Shown here piece after piece: positions 1 to 9,254 of a stretch of DNA of 64,000 bases. How positions within the stretch are numbered: the stretch's first letter is position 1; the number at the start of each line of letters is the position of its first letter. Source of the stretch: Salipiger abyssi (GTDB lineage: Bacteria; Pseudomonadota; Alphaproteobacteria; Rhodobacterales; Rhodobacteraceae). A program made the position numbers and the translations under genes. The notes under the pieces are model-generated. The model was not told where the DNA came from. It did no database searches and saw nothing but the letters and a program-made list of their open reading frames with translations. The stretch spans positions 4,162,501-4,226,500 of the forward strand of contig NZ_CP015093.1 of NCBI RefSeq assembly GCF_001975705.1, read 5' to 3'.

Positions 1-836
1 CTCTCGACCATATCCGGAGTCCAGAGCTCGGGCGCCTCGCGGTTGGGGATCAGCGCCGTGGTGATGACGATGTCCATTTCCGGTGCCAGCTCGCGGAACT
101 TGGCCAGCTGCGCCTCGCGGAATTCCGGCGAGGAAACAGAGGCATAGCCGCCAGAGCTCGACCCGTCCGCCTGCTCTTCCTCGAAATCGAGATAGACGAA
201 TTCCGCGCCCATCGACTCGACCTGCTCGGCCACTTCCGGCCGCACGTCGAACGCGTAGGTGATCGCGCCCAGCGAGGTCGCGGTGCCGATGGCGGCGAGG
301 CCGGCCACACCGGCGCCGACGATCAGCACCTTGGCGGGCGGCACCTTGCCGGCGGCGGTCACCTGCCCGGTGAAGAAGCGGCCGAAATTGTTGCCCGCCT
401 CGATCACCGCGCGATAGCCCGCGATATTGGCCATCGAGCTCAGCGCGTCCATCTTCTGCGCGCGGGAGATCCGCGGCACCATGTCCATGGCGATGACAGA
501 CGCGCCCTTGTCGGCGGCCTCTTTCATCAGCGCCTCGTTGGCGGCCGGCCAGAAGAACGAGATCAGCAGCTGACCCTCGCGCAGCCCGGCTGCCTCCTCA
601 TCGGTCGGCGGCTGCACCTTGGCCACGATCTCCGCCTGCGCCCAGAGCGCCTGCGCATCGTCGACCAGCGTCACCCCCGCCGCTTCATAGGCGGAATCCG
701 CAAACCCGGCCTTCACGCCGGCGCCCCGTTCCAGCAGGCACTCATAGCCCAGCTTTTGCAGCTGGCCCGCCGAGTCCGGCGTCATCGCAACGCGATTTTC
801 ACCTGCCGCCAGTTCCTTTGGCGTCCCTATCTTCAC
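1..836 (-). CDS. pntA: NAD(P) transhydrogenase subunit alpha, 3' end beyond window
   Basis: NAD(H)-binding alpha subunit of the proton-translocating transhydrogenase, which passes hydride between NADH and NADP+ at the inner membrane. Only about 278 N-terminal residues are present; the gene runs off the left edge. The protein begins VKIGTPKELAAGENRVAMTP, carries the AlaDH/PNT stretch PRISRAQKMDALSSMANIAG near residue 130 and a Rossmann loop GAGVAG near residue 172. GTG at 836 is chosen because a G-rich Shine-Dalgarno (AGGGGGAC) lies just upstream; an in-frame ATG at 869 would add 11 residues. Alanine dehydrogenase is the alternative, but the segment FGRFFTGQVTAAGKVPPAK fits PntA better. Confidence 0.9.
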   Translation of the reverse strand, partial: MKIGTPKELAAGENRVAMTPDSAGQLQKLGYECLLERGAGVKAGFADSAYEAAGVTLVDDAQALWAQAEIVAKVQPPTDEEAAGLREGQLLISFFWPAANEALMKEAADKGASVIAMDMVPRISRAQKMDALSSMANIAGYRAVIEAGNNFGRFFTGQVTAAGKVPPAKVLIVGAGVAGLAAIGTATSLGAITYAFDVRPEVAEQVESMGAEFVYLDFEEEQADGSSSGGYASVSSPEFREAQLAKFRELAPEMDIVITTALIPNREAPELWTPDMVE

Positions 837-970
837 GTTTGTCGTCCCCCTTAGGATCTCCTGAGACATGTCTCTTGCCGTCGCGGCACATGCCAATTGA
901 TACCGTGTCTACAATCCAGACCGGCCGCTCACAACGTCATCGCGTCGGTTAATCACATCCGGAGACGGAT

Positions 971-1435
971 TTAAAGCCACCTTCTCGTTTGTTGCGAATA
1001 TTTAGCATATCTCGCAAGAAACTTTCGCTGCAACCGCATCTCCTCGGGTTCGATAAAGCGTTTCTCGATCACCCAGACAAAGACCGGCAGCAGCGGTAGC
1101 GCCAGCACCGCATCCCAGAACAGAATGAACCCCGCAAGAATCATGCCATCGCCCAGATAGATCGGGTTGCGCGTGCGTTTGAAGATGCCGCTGGTCACCA
1201 GCTGCGCCGCCTCGTCATGCGGCATGAAACTGGTGTGATGTCGCCGCATCTCGGCCAGCGCCAGCGCCGCCAGCAGCGCGCCACCGCCCACCAGCAGCCC
1301 GCCCAGCAGATCCGCCCAGACCGGGCCAAAGCTCAGCCCCATCGGAAAGCGATGCGCCTGCACCCAGGCCAGCGCCAGGCAAACGGCCAGCCAGACCGGC
1401 GGAATATCGACCCATTTCCGAAACATACCCGGCAT
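971..1435 (-). CDS. isoprenylcysteine/phospholipid methyltransferase-like membrane protein
   Basis: A 154-residue membrane protein. Hydrophobic segments lie at about residues 12-28, 40-62 and 95-125, and the C-terminal half has the signature of the ICMT/PEMT-like methyltransferases: TSGIFKRTRNPIYLGDGMIL followed by a C-terminal E-(x)n-RYAKYSQQTRRWL stretch. Family members methylate prenyl-cysteine or phospholipid head groups using S-adenosylmethionine at the membrane; the substrate here cannot be read from sequence. It is downstream of, and on the same strand as, the metallo-beta-lactamase-fold gene, 66 bases away, so co-transcription is possible. Bacterial proteins of this size are usually annotated only as isoprenylcysteine carboxylmethyltransferase family. 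Confidence 0.75.
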   Translation of the reverse strand: MPGMFRKWVDIPPVWLAVCLALAWVQAHRFPMGLSFGPVWADLLGGLLVGGGALLAALALAEMRRHHTSFMPHDEAAQLVTSGIFKRTRNPIYLGDGMILAGFILFWDAVLALPLLPVFVWVIEKRFIEPEEMRLQRKFLARYAKYSQQTRRWL

Positions 1436-1477
1436 CCTTCATGCAGCATTCCGCCACATGTCAAACCAAAGCGAAGC

Positions 1478-1491
1478 CGCCCGCAAGGGCG
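1478..1491 (-). terminator. short GC hairpin with GCAA/TTGC loop after the MBL-fold gene
   Basis: The five-base stem CGCCC/GGGCG encloses a four-base loop 11-24 bases past the stop of the minus-strand gene. It resembles hairpins that follow purH (7612) and cmk (26675). No strong T-run follows, so the terminator call is tentative. Confidence 0.3.
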
Positions 1492-1501
1492 AATGAGCCG
1501 G

Positions 1502-2449
1502 TCACTCCCATTCCATCTCCTCATACACCCGGCCCGCATTCTTCGTCGCCAGCTCCTCGAATGTGTCGAGCCCCTCCCAGGTCGACTGATCCACGTAATA
1601 GGCGCTCGCCAGATCGCCGCCCTCGTCGATATGCACGCGGATCTTGGCGCGCAGATCCTTGAGGTAGTCCGAGGTGAACCGCGTCACCTGCGCCATATTC
1701 GTCGGATGCCCATGGCCGGGGATCACATAGGTCGCCCCCAGCGCAGTGAACGGCCCGTCAAAGGTCTCGATCCAGCAGCTCGTACAGGTCTCGGCAAAGA
1801 TCGGCGGCATGCGCTCATGAAAGGCGATGTCACCGGCGATCACAATGCCCCATTGCGGAATCCAAACCTGCGTGTCGCCCGGATCATGCGCCGGCCCCAG
1901 ATGCAGAACCTCCAGCGCCACCTCGCCCATCTCGACGGTGTATTTATCGGAAAAAGACAAGTTCGGCACGGCAACCCCCGTGCCTTCAGCCTTGTCACGG
2001 TTGTAATTCTGCATGCCCTGAAGGATGAAATCGCCATCCTTCTCGAACACCTCGATGGCATCCTCATGCGCGAGGATATCGACCCCCAGCTCCGCCCAGT
2101 AGGAATTGCCCAGCATCGCGTGGCCCTGGCCGTTCTCGTTGATCACCAGCTTCACCGGCTGATCGGTCACCGCCTTGATCTCCTCATGCAGCGCCGCCGC
2201 CAGCCGTGCCGAGGCGCCGCCATTGATCACCACCACGCCATCGCCGGTCACCACAAAGCTGAGATTGTTGTTATGACCCGAATTCTCATAGGTCGGCGGC
2301 GCCGTCGCACCGATCGCGCTCCAGACATGCGGGATCACCTCCACCGGCTTGTCGTAAAGCTCCGACTGCGGATACTGGTCCGCAATATCCTCATGCGCGG
2401 CGGCCGCCCCCGCCAGCAATACCGCCCCGATCGTCACTCCAACTCGCAT
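1502..2449 (-). CDS. secreted metallo-beta-lactamase-fold protein with degenerate first metal site
   Basis: A 315-residue protein with a cleavable signal (MRVGVTIGAVLLAGAAAAHE), so probably periplasmic. The MBL fold is shown by GPAHDPGD (ligand His), the bridging Asp in VIAGDIAF and the terminal His in YVIPGHGHPT. The usual HxHxDH motif is replaced by VINENGQGHAMLGN, where Asn and Gln occupy the first ligand positions. This resembles the SoxH/quinoprotein-relay branch of the superfamily, in which the motif is commonly divergent; that link is inference. The ATG at 2449 is preferred over longer starts because GAGGAG precedes it by five bases and it begins the signal peptide. It is divergent from kynureninase. 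Confidence 0.75.
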   Translation of the reverse strand: MRVGVTIGAVLLAGAAAAHEDIADQYPQSELYDKPVEVIPHVWSAIGATAPPTYENSGHNNNLSFVVTGDGVVVINGGASARLAAALHEEIKAVTDQPVKLVINENGQGHAMLGNSYWAELGVDILAHEDAIEVFEKDGDFILQGMQNYNRDKAEGTGVAVPNLSFSDKYTVEMGEVALEVLHLGPAHDPGDTQVWIPQWGIVIAGDIAFHERMPPIFAETCTSCWIETFDGPFTALGATYVIPGHGHPTNMAQVTRFTSDYLKDLRAKIRVHIDEGGDLASAYYVDQSTWEGLDTFEELATKNAGRVYEEMEWE

Positions 2450-2584
2450 GGTCGCTCCTCCCTCATGGCTACCGCGCATGACATTCACAGATGCGAATAG
2501 GTATGACAAGCCGCAATCCGGCGGCTTGCCCCCGGCGCGAAACGGCGTCAGGGTCTGGCGAAGCAATTGCGCCGGAGGAGCGTT

Positions 2585-3778
2585 TTGACCGATTTCGCCT
2601 GGACCCGTAACCAGTTCCATATTCCGCTCGGCCTGATCTATCTCGACGGCAATTCCCTCGGCCCCCTGCCCAAGGCCACACCCGCGCGGATGGAGCGCAT
2701 GCTCTCAGAGGAATGGGGCGAGCATCTGATCGGCGGCTGGACCAGCTGCAGCTGGATGGACATGCCGCGACGGCTCGGCAACCGGCTGGGCCGGCTGATC
2801 GGCGCCGAGGAGGATCACGTCGTGATCGGCGACACGCTTTCGATCAAGGTGTTCCAGGCGCTCGCCGCCGCGCTCCAGATCTGCCCCGAGCGCCGGGTGA
2901 TCCTCTCGGACCGGGGCAATTTCCCCACCGATCTCTACATGGCCGAGGGGCTGATCCGGCTGCTCGGCGACCGTCACGAGCTGCGCCTCGTCGCCCCGCA
3001 CGAGCTTGAGGACGCGATCACCGAAGAGGTGGCGGTGCTGCTGGTAACCGAGGTCGATTATCGCACTGGGCGGCGCCACGATCTCAAGGCGCTGACCCGC
3101 AAGGCGCATGACATGGGGGCGCTGGCGATCTGGGATCTGGCGCATTCCGCCGGCGCCCTGCCTGTCGATGTCGCCGCCGGCGGCGCCGATTTCGCCGTCG
3201 GCTGCACCTATAAATACATCAATGCCGGCCCCGGCTCGCCGGCCTTCATCTATGTCTCTCCCGAACATGCCGAGCACGCCGACCCGGCGCTTGCCGGCTG
3301 GCTCGGCCATGCCGCCCCCTTCGCCTTCGAACAGGGCTACCGTCCCGGCGAGGGCATCGAGCGCATGCGCGTCGGCACGCCGCCGGTCCTGCAAATGGCC
3401 GCGCTCGACGCGGCGCTCGACGTCTGGGACAAGGTCGACATGAAAAAGCTGCGCAAACGCTCGCTCGCCCTCACCGGGCTGATGATCGAGGAGGTCGAGC
3501 AGCATTGCCCCGGGCTGAAACTCGCCACCCCCCGCGACAACGACGCGCGTGGCAGCCAGGTCTCGTTCCGCTCCGAACACGGCTACGCCATCATGCAGGC
3601 GCTGATCGACCTCGGCGTCGTCGGCGATTTCCGCGCCCCCGACGTGCTGCGCTTCGGCATCACGCCACTTTACATCGGCGAGGACGAGATCCGCGAGGCG
3701 GTCGAGGTTCTGGCCCGCGTCCTGCGCGGCGCGCTCTGGGACCATCCGAAATACCAGCGGCGCAAATCGGTGACCTGA
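2585..3778 (+). CDS. kynU: kynureninase, TTG start
   Basis: PLP-dependent hydrolase that splits L-kynurenine into anthranilate and alanine (tryptophan catabolism). The 397-residue product is close to the family's usual length. It opens with TDFAWTRNQF and LIYLDGNSLGPLP, typical of kynureninase, and carries the PLP lysine (about K210) in GCTYKYINAGPGSPAF. The start is TTG at 2585: a strong GGAGGAG sits five bases upstream, whereas the upstream in-frame TTG at 2567 has no ribosome binding site and would place that SD inside the gene. No kynA or kynB lies nearby. The neighbour upstream is divergent and the next gene is an unrelated peptidase. Confidence 0.93.
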   Translation: MTDFAWTRNQFHIPLGLIYLDGNSLGPLPKATPARMERMLSEEWGEHLIGGWTSCSWMDMPRRLGNRLGRLIGAEEDHVVIGDTLSIKVFQALAAALQICPERRVILSDRGNFPTDLYMAEGLIRLLGDRHELRLVAPHELEDAITEEVAVLLVTEVDYRTGRRHDLKALTRKAHDMGALAIWDLAHSAGALPVDVAAGGADFAVGCTYKYINAGPGSPAFIYVSPEHAEHADPALAGWLGHAAPFAFEQGYRPGEGIERMRVGTPPVLQMAALDAALDVWDKVDMKKLRKRSLALTGLMIEEVEQHCPGLKLATPRDNDARGSQVSFRSEHGYAIMQALIDLGVVGDFRAPDVLRFGITPLYIGEDEIREAVEVLARVLRGALWDHPKYQRRKSVT

Positions 3779-3846
3779 GCCGCCGCCTCACCCCCCGGCG
3801 CGCCCCTGCGCGTCATCCGCCACAATCACGAAACCGCAAGCGCCGC

Positions 3847-3874
3847 TTGAAGTTGCCCCCCGGGCGCGTAGGTT
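3847..3874 (+). promoter_or_regulatory. candidate promoter of the M16 peptidase pair
   Basis: TTGAAG at 3847 and TAGGTT at 3869 with a 16-base spacer, 38 bases upstream of the first M16 ATG. The same arrangement (TTGACC, 16 bases, TAGGTT) precedes the DUF4170 gene at 18074, which supports the call; no start-site data exist. Confidence 0.4.
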
Positions 3875-3912
3875 GACGCTCACATTCAGAGTTCAGACCG
3901 GAGACTTTGCCG

Positions 3913-5274
3913 ATGAAGACACTCGCCGCGGCCTGCGCCGCCCTGGCTCTCGCAGCGCTCCCCGCACTGGCCGAGGACCAAGAGCCGGTCACCACCTTCA
4001 CGCTCGACAACGGCATGGATGTGGTGGTGATCGAGGATCATCGCGCCCCCGTCGTCGTCCAGATGGTCTGGTATCGCGCCGGATCGGCGGACGAGACGCC
4101 CGGACGGTCCGGCGTTGCGCATTTCCTCGAACACCTGCTTTTCAAGGGCACCGATACGCTGGCGCCCGGCGAGTTCTCCCAGGTCGTGGCCAAGAATGGC
4201 GGCACCGACAACGCCTTCACCTCCTACGACCAGACCGCTTATTTCCAGCGCATCGCCGCCGACCGGCTCGGGCTGATGATGGAGATGGAGGCCGACCGCA
4301 TGGTCAATCTGCGGCTCGACGAGGAGGACATCCTCACCGAGCGCGATGTGATCATCGAAGAGCGCAACATGCGGGTGGAAAACGACCCCGCCGCGCTGAT
4401 GCGCGAGCAGCTCGGCGCCGCGCTCTATCTCAACCACCGCTACGGCGTGCCGATCATCGGCTGGCGCGACGAGATGGAGACGCTCGATCTCGACGCCGCG
4501 TATGATTTCTATCACCGCTTCTACGCCCCCAACAACGCCATCCTGATCGTCGCGGGCGACGTGCGCCCCGACGAGGTGCAGGCGCTGGCCGAGGAGCATT
4601 ACGGCCCTCTGCCCGCCAACCCCGAGGTCGGCGCACCGCGCGCCCGCCCGCAGGAGCCGCGCCAGCTCGCCGAGCGCCGGCTGACCTTCCGCGATCCGCG
4701 CGTGGCCCAGCCCTATGTGATGCGCCGCTATCTCGCGCCCGAGCGCGATCCGGGCGACCAGCGCGAGGCGGCGGCGCTGACGCTGCTGAGCGAGATCCTC
4801 GGTGGCGGCCAGACCTCGGTGCTGAACCGCGACCTGCAATTCGACAGCAAGTCCGCGCTCTATACCGGCGCCTTCTACGACGGCACCTCCTATGACGATT
4901 CGAGCTTTGGCCTCGTCGCCGTGCCAGCCCCCGGCGTGACCCTGCCCCAGCTCGAAGCCGAGCTCGACGAGACGCTTGCCAGCTTCATCGACGAGGGCGT
5001 CGACCCGGATCAGCTGGAGCGCATCAAGTTCCAGCTCCGCGCCGACCGGATCTACGAGCGCGACAGCGTGCAGTCGCTGGCGCGGCGTTACGGCAGCGCG
5101 CTGACCTCCGGGCTGACGGTGGAGGACGTGCAGGCCTGGCCCGACATCCTGCAATCGATCACCGGCGAGGAGATCGTGGCGGCAGCCCGCAAGGTCTTTG
5201 ACCGCAAGCAATCGGTCACCGGCTATCTGATGCCCGAAGAAACGCAGGACGCCCCCAAGGAGGTGACCCAATGA
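3913..5274 (+). CDS. M16 family zinc metallopeptidase, catalytic member, secreted
   Basis: A 453-residue pitrilysin/processing-peptidase-family protein with signal peptide MKTLAAACAALALAALPALA, so periplasmic. The inverted zinc motif HxxEH is intact as HFLEH at about residues 70-74, with the distal glutamate region in EERNMRVENDP. Such proteins usually work as pairs with a second M16 protein lacking the motif, and exactly that gene follows with an ATGA overlap, so the two probably form a heterodimer made by coupled translation. ATG at 3913 is preferred over TTG at 3907 because the signal peptide starts there and GGAGA lies upstream. Physiological substrates are unknown. Confidence 0.9.
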   Translation: MKTLAAACAALALAALPALAEDQEPVTTFTLDNGMDVVVIEDHRAPVVVQMVWYRAGSADETPGRSGVAHFLEHLLFKGTDTLAPGEFSQVVAKNGGTDNAFTSYDQTAYFQRIAADRLGLMMEMEADRMVNLRLDEEDILTERDVIIEERNMRVENDPAALMREQLGAALYLNHRYGVPIIGWRDEMETLDLDAAYDFYHRFYAPNNAILIVAGDVRPDEVQALAEEHYGPLPANPEVGAPRARPQEPRQLAERRLTFRDPRVAQPYVMRRYLAPERDPGDQREAAALTLLSEILGGGQTSVLNRDLQFDSKSALYTGAFYDGTSYDDSSFGLVAVPAPGVTLPQLEAELDETLASFIDEGVDPDQLERIKFQLRADRIYERDSVQSLARRYGSALTSGLTVEDVQAWPDILQSITGEEIVAAARKVFDRKQSVTGYLMPEETQDAPKEVTQ

Positions 5275-6584
5275 AACCGGTTTTCGCCTTCGTCGCCAGC
5301 CTGTTCCTCGCAGGCCCCGCCCTCGCCGCAGCCGATATCCAGACGGTCGAGACGCCGATGGGCTTCACCGCCTGGCTGGTCGAGGAGCCCTCGATCCCCT
5401 TCACCTCGCTGGAAATCCGCTTCGAGGGCGGCACCTCGCTCGACGCACCCGGCAAGCGCGGCGCCACCAACCTGATGGTCGGCCTGCTTGAGGAAGGCGC
5501 CGGCGAGTACGACGCACGCGGCTTTGCCGAGGCGCGCGACGCGCTCGCCGCCAGCTTCCGCTACGATTCCGGGCCCGACACCGTGTCGGTCTCGGCCAAG
5601 TTCCTGACCGAGAACCGCGACGAGGCGGTGGCGCTGCTGCGCGAAAGCCTCATAGATCCGCGCTTTGGCGAGGATGCGGTCGAGCGAGTGCGCGCGCAGG
5701 TGCTCTCGGGCATCCGCAGCGACCTCAAGGATCCCGACGCCATCGCCAATGCCGAGTTCGACCGCCTGGTCTTTGGCGATCACCCCTACGGCTCGCAGCC
5801 CGAGGGCACGGTGGAAAGCGTCACCGCGCTCACCCGCGACGATCTGGTCGCGGCCCATCGGGCGGCGCTGGCCCGCGACCGGGTCTATATCGCCGCGGCG
5901 GGCGACATCTCTCCCGAGCAACTCTCGGCGCTGATCGACCGGCTGCTCGGCGATCTGCCCGCCACCGGCGCGCCGCTGCCCGAGGATGTTGACGTCGCCA
6001 CCACGGCCGGCACCACGGTCGTGCCCTTCGACACGCCGCAATCGGTGGCGCTCTTCGGCCATGAGGGGCTGAAGCGCGACGATCCGGATTTCTTCGCCGC
6101 CTATGTGATGAACACGATCCTCGGCGGCGGCGGTTTCGAGGCGCGGCTGATGACCGAGGTGCGCGAAAAGCGCGGCCTGACCTACGGGGTCTATTCCTAT
6201 CTGCTGCCGATGGACCATGCCGAGCTCTATCTGGGCCGGGTCGCCTCGGCCAATGACCGCATCGGCGAGGCGATCTCGGTGATCCGCGACGAATGGGCCA
6301 GGATGGCGAGCGAGGGCGTCAGCGATGCCGAGCTGGCGCAGGCCAAGACCTATCTCACCGGCGCCTATCCGCTGCGCTTCGACGGCAACGGCCCCATCGC
6401 GCGCATCCTCGTGGGCATGCAGATGGACGGGCTGACGCCGGACTATGTCACCACCCGCAACGATCATATCGAAGCGGTGACAGCGGAGGATATCGCGCGC
6501 GTGGCCGCCCGGCTCCTGCAACCGGATGCGCTGCGCTTCGTCGTGGTCGGTCAGCCCGAGGGGCTGGAGGACGCGCCGGGCTAA
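5271..6584 (+). CDS. M16 family peptidase-like protein, non-catalytic partner, secreted
   Basis: A 437-residue M16 protein with signal peptide MKPVFAFVASLFLAGPALA. At the place where the catalytic HxxEH should be it reads TNLMVGLLEEG, so it cannot bind zinc in the usual way. It keeps the partner-subunit hallmark GGGGFEARLMTEVREKRGL near residue 285, the R/Y-type substrate-binding segment of M16B proteins. It overlaps the upstream catalytic gene by four bases (ATGA), consistent with a stoichiometric heterodimer. A GC hairpin with a T-rich tail follows the stop, so the pair appears to be a complete two-gene operon. Confidence 0.9.
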   Translation: MKPVFAFVASLFLAGPALAAADIQTVETPMGFTAWLVEEPSIPFTSLEIRFEGGTSLDAPGKRGATNLMVGLLEEGAGEYDARGFAEARDALAASFRYDSGPDTVSVSAKFLTENRDEAVALLRESLIDPRFGEDAVERVRAQVLSGIRSDLKDPDAIANAEFDRLVFGDHPYGSQPEGTVESVTALTRDDLVAAHRAALARDRVYIAAAGDISPEQLSALIDRLLGDLPATGAPLPEDVDVATTAGTTVVPFDTPQSVALFGHEGLKRDDPDFFAAYVMNTILGGGGFEARLMTEVREKRGLTYGVYSYLLPMDHAELYLGRVASANDRIGEAISVIRDEWARMASEGVSDAELAQAKTYLTGAYPLRFDGNGPIARILVGMQMDGLTPDYVTTRNDHIEAVTAEDIARVAARLLQPDALRFVVVGQPEGLEDAPG

Positions 6585-6615
6585 AGCCGCCGCTCTGGTG
6601 GTTCGCACGGGACAG

Positions 6616-6645
6616 AGGCCGGGGCATCGCTCCGGCCTTTCTCTT
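6616..6645 (+). terminator. intrinsic terminator after the M16 pair
   Basis: Stem AGGCCGG/CCGGCCT around a nine-base loop, followed directly by TTCTCTTT; it lies 32 bases past the TAA of the second M16 gene. Confidence 0.6.
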
Positions 6646-6672
6646 TCCCATCGCTGGCGCGCGCTTTGCCGC

Positions 6673-6702
6673 TTGAGCCTTCCACCCCCGCCCGGCTAGA
6701 CT
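6673..6702 (+). promoter_or_regulatory. weak candidate promoter upstream of the RecA-fold ATPase
   Basis: TTGAGC at 6673 and TAGACT at 6697 with an 18-base spacer. It would give a leader of roughly 135 bases before the ATG at 6844. That leader holds two CATATGCAT nonamers, one near 6790 and one overlapping the start codon region. Confidence 0.25.
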
Positions 6703-6843
6703 GCCCCCGTGCCTGGCTCGGGCCGCCTCCCTCCAGCGGGGAAGCATGTATCATGCGGAGCGTCGTCATTCCGGACCTGTCTCGTCCGAGCATATGCATA
6801 AGGAGGGTTTGCGTCGGCTGCTCGGAAGAGGAGGACCAGACAT

Positions 6844-7560
6844 ATGCATCTCTCCGCCCCCATCTACAGGCTGAAACGCAACGCCAGAGATCTCGCCCGC
6901 CAGCAGGGCATTCCCCTGCACCGGGCACTGGATCGCGTTGCCAGCGAACAAGGCTACCAGAGCTGGAGCCATCTCGCCTCGCAGGCATCGCAGGCGCGCC
7001 CGGCGGCAGCCGTCCTGTCGCGGCTCGTTCCCGGCGACCTGATCCTGATCGGCGCACGGCCCGGACAGGGCAAGACCCTGCTCGGTCTGGAGCTCGCGGC
7101 GCGCGCCGGCGCGCTCGGCAGAACCGGGTTTTTCTTCACGCTCGATTACCACGAACGCGACGTCCGCCAGCGGCTTTCAGAGCTCGGACTGCCCCCCTCC
7201 GCCGATGCAGGGGCGGTGCAGGTGGATACGTCAGACGACATATCGGCGGATCACGTCATTCGCCGTCTCGCGAGCGCAGGCACCCCTGCCCTTGCCGTGA
7301 TCGACTATCTGCAACTGCTCGACCAGAAACGCAGCACTCCCGATCTCGCAACCCAGATCGGCGCGCTGCGGCGCCATGTGAAAGAGACCGGGGCCATCTG
7401 CGCCATCATCTCGCAGATCGACCGCAGCTTCGATCTGAGCCCGCGAAAAATGCCCGGGCGCTCGGATATCCGCCTGCCCAATCCGCTCGACCTCGCCGCC
7501 TTCGACCGGATCTGTTTCCTCAACGAGGGCCGGCTCCGCATGGAGGCCGCACAGGCCTGA
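6844..7560 (+). CDS. DnaB/KaiC-type RecA-fold ATPase with small N-terminal helical domain
   Basis: A 238-residue protein. Residues 5-48 ([20 protein letters not shown] and GYQSWSHLA) resemble the small helical domain at the ends of glyoxalase-related and toxin-associated proteins (Glyoxalase_8-like; my inference). The rest is a RecA fold: Walker [10 protein letters not shown] near residue 60 and Walker [13 protein letters not shown] near 155, a form seen in replicative DnaB helicases. The N-terminal primase-interaction domain of real DnaB is absent and the protein is half its length, so it is unlikely to be the replicative helicase. AGGAGGA precedes the ATG by about nine bases. Function unknown; proteins of this type are sometimes annotated simply as DNA helicase. 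Confidence 0.7.
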   Translation: MHLSAPIYRLKRNARDLARQQGIPLHRALDRVASEQGYQSWSHLASQASQARPAAAVLSRLVPGDLILIGARPGQGKTLLGLELAARAGALGRTGFFFTLDYHERDVRQRLSELGLPPSADAGAVQVDTSDDISADHVIRRLASAGTPALAVIDYLQLLDQKRSTPDLATQIGALRRHVKETGAICAIISQIDRSFDLSPRKMPGRSDIRLPNPLDLAAFDRICFLNEGRLRMEAAQA

Positions 7561-7611
7561 CACGCAAACGGGCCGGAGCATCGCTCCGGCCCGCCCACCA
7601 TACTGCGAGGA

Positions 7612-7627
7612 AAGCCCGCAAGGGCTT
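7612..7627 (-). terminator. terminator hairpin after purH
   Basis: On the minus strand AAGCCC TTGC GGGCTT is followed by TCCTC, 16-31 bases past the purH stop. The preceding GCTCGTC and the hairpin are nearly identical to the element after cmk at 26675. A second, longer hairpin (GGGCCGGAGC/GCTCCGGCCC, 7570-7592) lies just beyond and may serve the converging ATPase gene. Confidence 0.45.
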
Positions 7628-7642
7628 GACGAGCGCGCCGGC

Positions 7643-9232
7643 TCAGTGCCGGAAATGCCGCATCCCGGTGAACACCATCGCCAGCCCCGCCTCGTCGGCC
7701 GCCGCGATCACCTCGTCGTCGCGCATCGAGCCGCCCGGCTGGATCACCGTGCTGGCCCCCGCCGCCGCCGCTTCCAGCAGCCCGTCGGCAAAGGGGAAGA
7801 ACGCGTCCGAAGCCACCGCCGAGCCCTTGGTCAGCGGCTCCGGCAGGCCCATCGCCTCGGCCATGCGCTCGGCCTTCTTGGCGGCGATCAGCGCCGAATC
7901 GAGCCGGCTCATCTGGCCCGCGCCGACACCCACGGTGGCGCCGTCCTTGACATAGACGATGGCGTTCGACTTGACGTGCTTGGCCACTTTCCAGGCAAAG
8001 AGCAGGTCGCGCAGCTCGGCCTCGGTGGGCTGGCGCTTGGTCACCACCTTCAGATCGTCGAGGCCGATCATCCCGGTGTCCTTGTCCTGCACCAGAAAGC
8101 CGCCCGCCACCTGACGATAGGTCAGCCCCGGCACGCCGGGATTGGCAACGCCGCTGGTGGTCAGCAGGCGCAGGTTCTTCTTCTTGGCAAAGATCTCCTT
8201 GGCCGCGTCGTCGGCGCCGGGGGCGATGACCACCTCGGTAAAGATCTCGGTGATCGCCTCGGCGGTCTCCGCATCCAGCTTGCCGTTCAGCGCCACGATG
8301 CCGCCGAAGGCCGAGGTGCGGTCGCAGTCGAACGCCTTCTGATAGGCGTCCTTCAGCGTCGCGCCCCTCGCCACGCCCGAGGGGTTGGCGTGCTTGATGA
8401 TCGCCACCGCCGGCCCGTCCCCGGGCAGGAATTCCGACACCAGCTCAAAGGCGGCATCGGTGTCGTTGATATTGTTGTAGCTGAGCTCCTTGCCCTGTTG
8501 CTGCACCGCGTTCGCCACGCCCGGGCGACCGGAGCCGTCGCGGTAGAAGCTGGCGCTCTGATGCGGGTTCTCGCCATAGCGCAGGGTCTGGGCCAGTTCG
8601 CCGGCAAAGGCCCGGCGGCGCGGCGCCGCCTCGTCCAGCGCGCCCGCCATCCAGGCCGAGACGGCGCTGTCATAGGCGGCGGTGCGGGCATAGGCGGTCA
8701 GCGCCAGTTGCTGGCGGAACGCATAGCTCGTCGCGCCGTCATTGGCATCGAGTTCCGCCAGCAGCGGGGCGTAATCGGCCACATCCACCACCACATTGAC
8801 GAAACCGTGGTTCTTGGCGGCGGCGCGGATCATCGCCGGGCCGCCGATGTCGATATTCTCGATGCAGGTCTCGTAATCGGCGCCCTTGGCCACCGTCTCC
8901 TCGAACGGGTAGAGATTGACCACCAGCAGGTCGATCTCGGGAATGCCATGGCCTTTCATCGCGCCCCGGTGTTCGGCATTGTCGCGCAGCGCCAGCAGCC
9001 CGCCATGAATGCGCGGATGCAGCGTCTTGACCCGCCCGTCCATCATCTCGGGAAACTCGGTGACCTCGGCCACGTCGCGCACCGCGACGCCCGCCTCGCG
9101 CAGCGCCTTCGCCGAGCCGCCGGTGGAGAGAATCTCGATCCCCCGCGCCGCGAGGGCCTCGCCCAGCTCGATCAGGCCGGTCTTGTCGGATACGGAAATC
9201 AGTGCGCGGGCGACTTTGTGCAGGTCAGGCAT
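7643..9232 (-). CDS. purH: bifunctional AICAR transformylase / IMP cyclohydrolase
   Basis: Catalyses the last two steps of de novo IMP synthesis: formylation of AICAR with 10-formyl-THF, then ring closure. The 529-residue length is standard. The N-terminal MGS-like cyclohydrolase domain starts [20 protein letters not shown]. The transformylase part contains [14 protein letters not shown], the [13 protein letters not shown] segment (here [15 protein letters not shown]) and the catalytic [12 protein letters not shown] at 9232 is chosen over upstream in-frame starts because it gives the canonical N-terminus. It is last in the minus-strand run rsmB, heparinase, purH, 22 bases after the heparinase stop. 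Confidence 0.97.
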   Translation of the reverse strand: MPDLHKVARALISVSDKTGLIELGEALAARGIEILSTGGSAKALREAGVAVRDVAEVTEFPEMMDGRVKTLHPRIHGGLLALRDNAEHRGAMKGHGIPEIDLLVVNLYPFEETVAKGADYETCIENIDIGGPAMIRAAAKNHGFVNVVVDVADYAPLLAELDANDGATSYAFRQQLALTAYARTAAYDSAVSAWMAGALDEAAPRRRAFAGELAQTLRYGENPHQSASFYRDGSGRPGVANAVQQQGKELSYNNINDTDAAFELVSEFLPGDGPAVAIIKHANPSGVARGATLKDAYQKAFDCDRTSAFGGIVALNGKLDAETAEAITEIFTEVVIAPGADDAAKEIFAKKKNLRLLTTSGVANPGVPGLTYRQVAGGFLVQDKDTGMIGLDDLKVVTKRQPTEAELRDLLFAWKVAKHVKSNAIVYVKDGATVGVGAGQMSRLDSALIAAKKAERMAEAMGLPEPLTKGSAVASDAFFPFADGLLEAAAAGASTVIQPGGSMRDDEVIAAADEAGLAMVFTGMRHFRH

Positions 9233-9254
9233 ACGGTTGGGGTCCCCAGATGGT

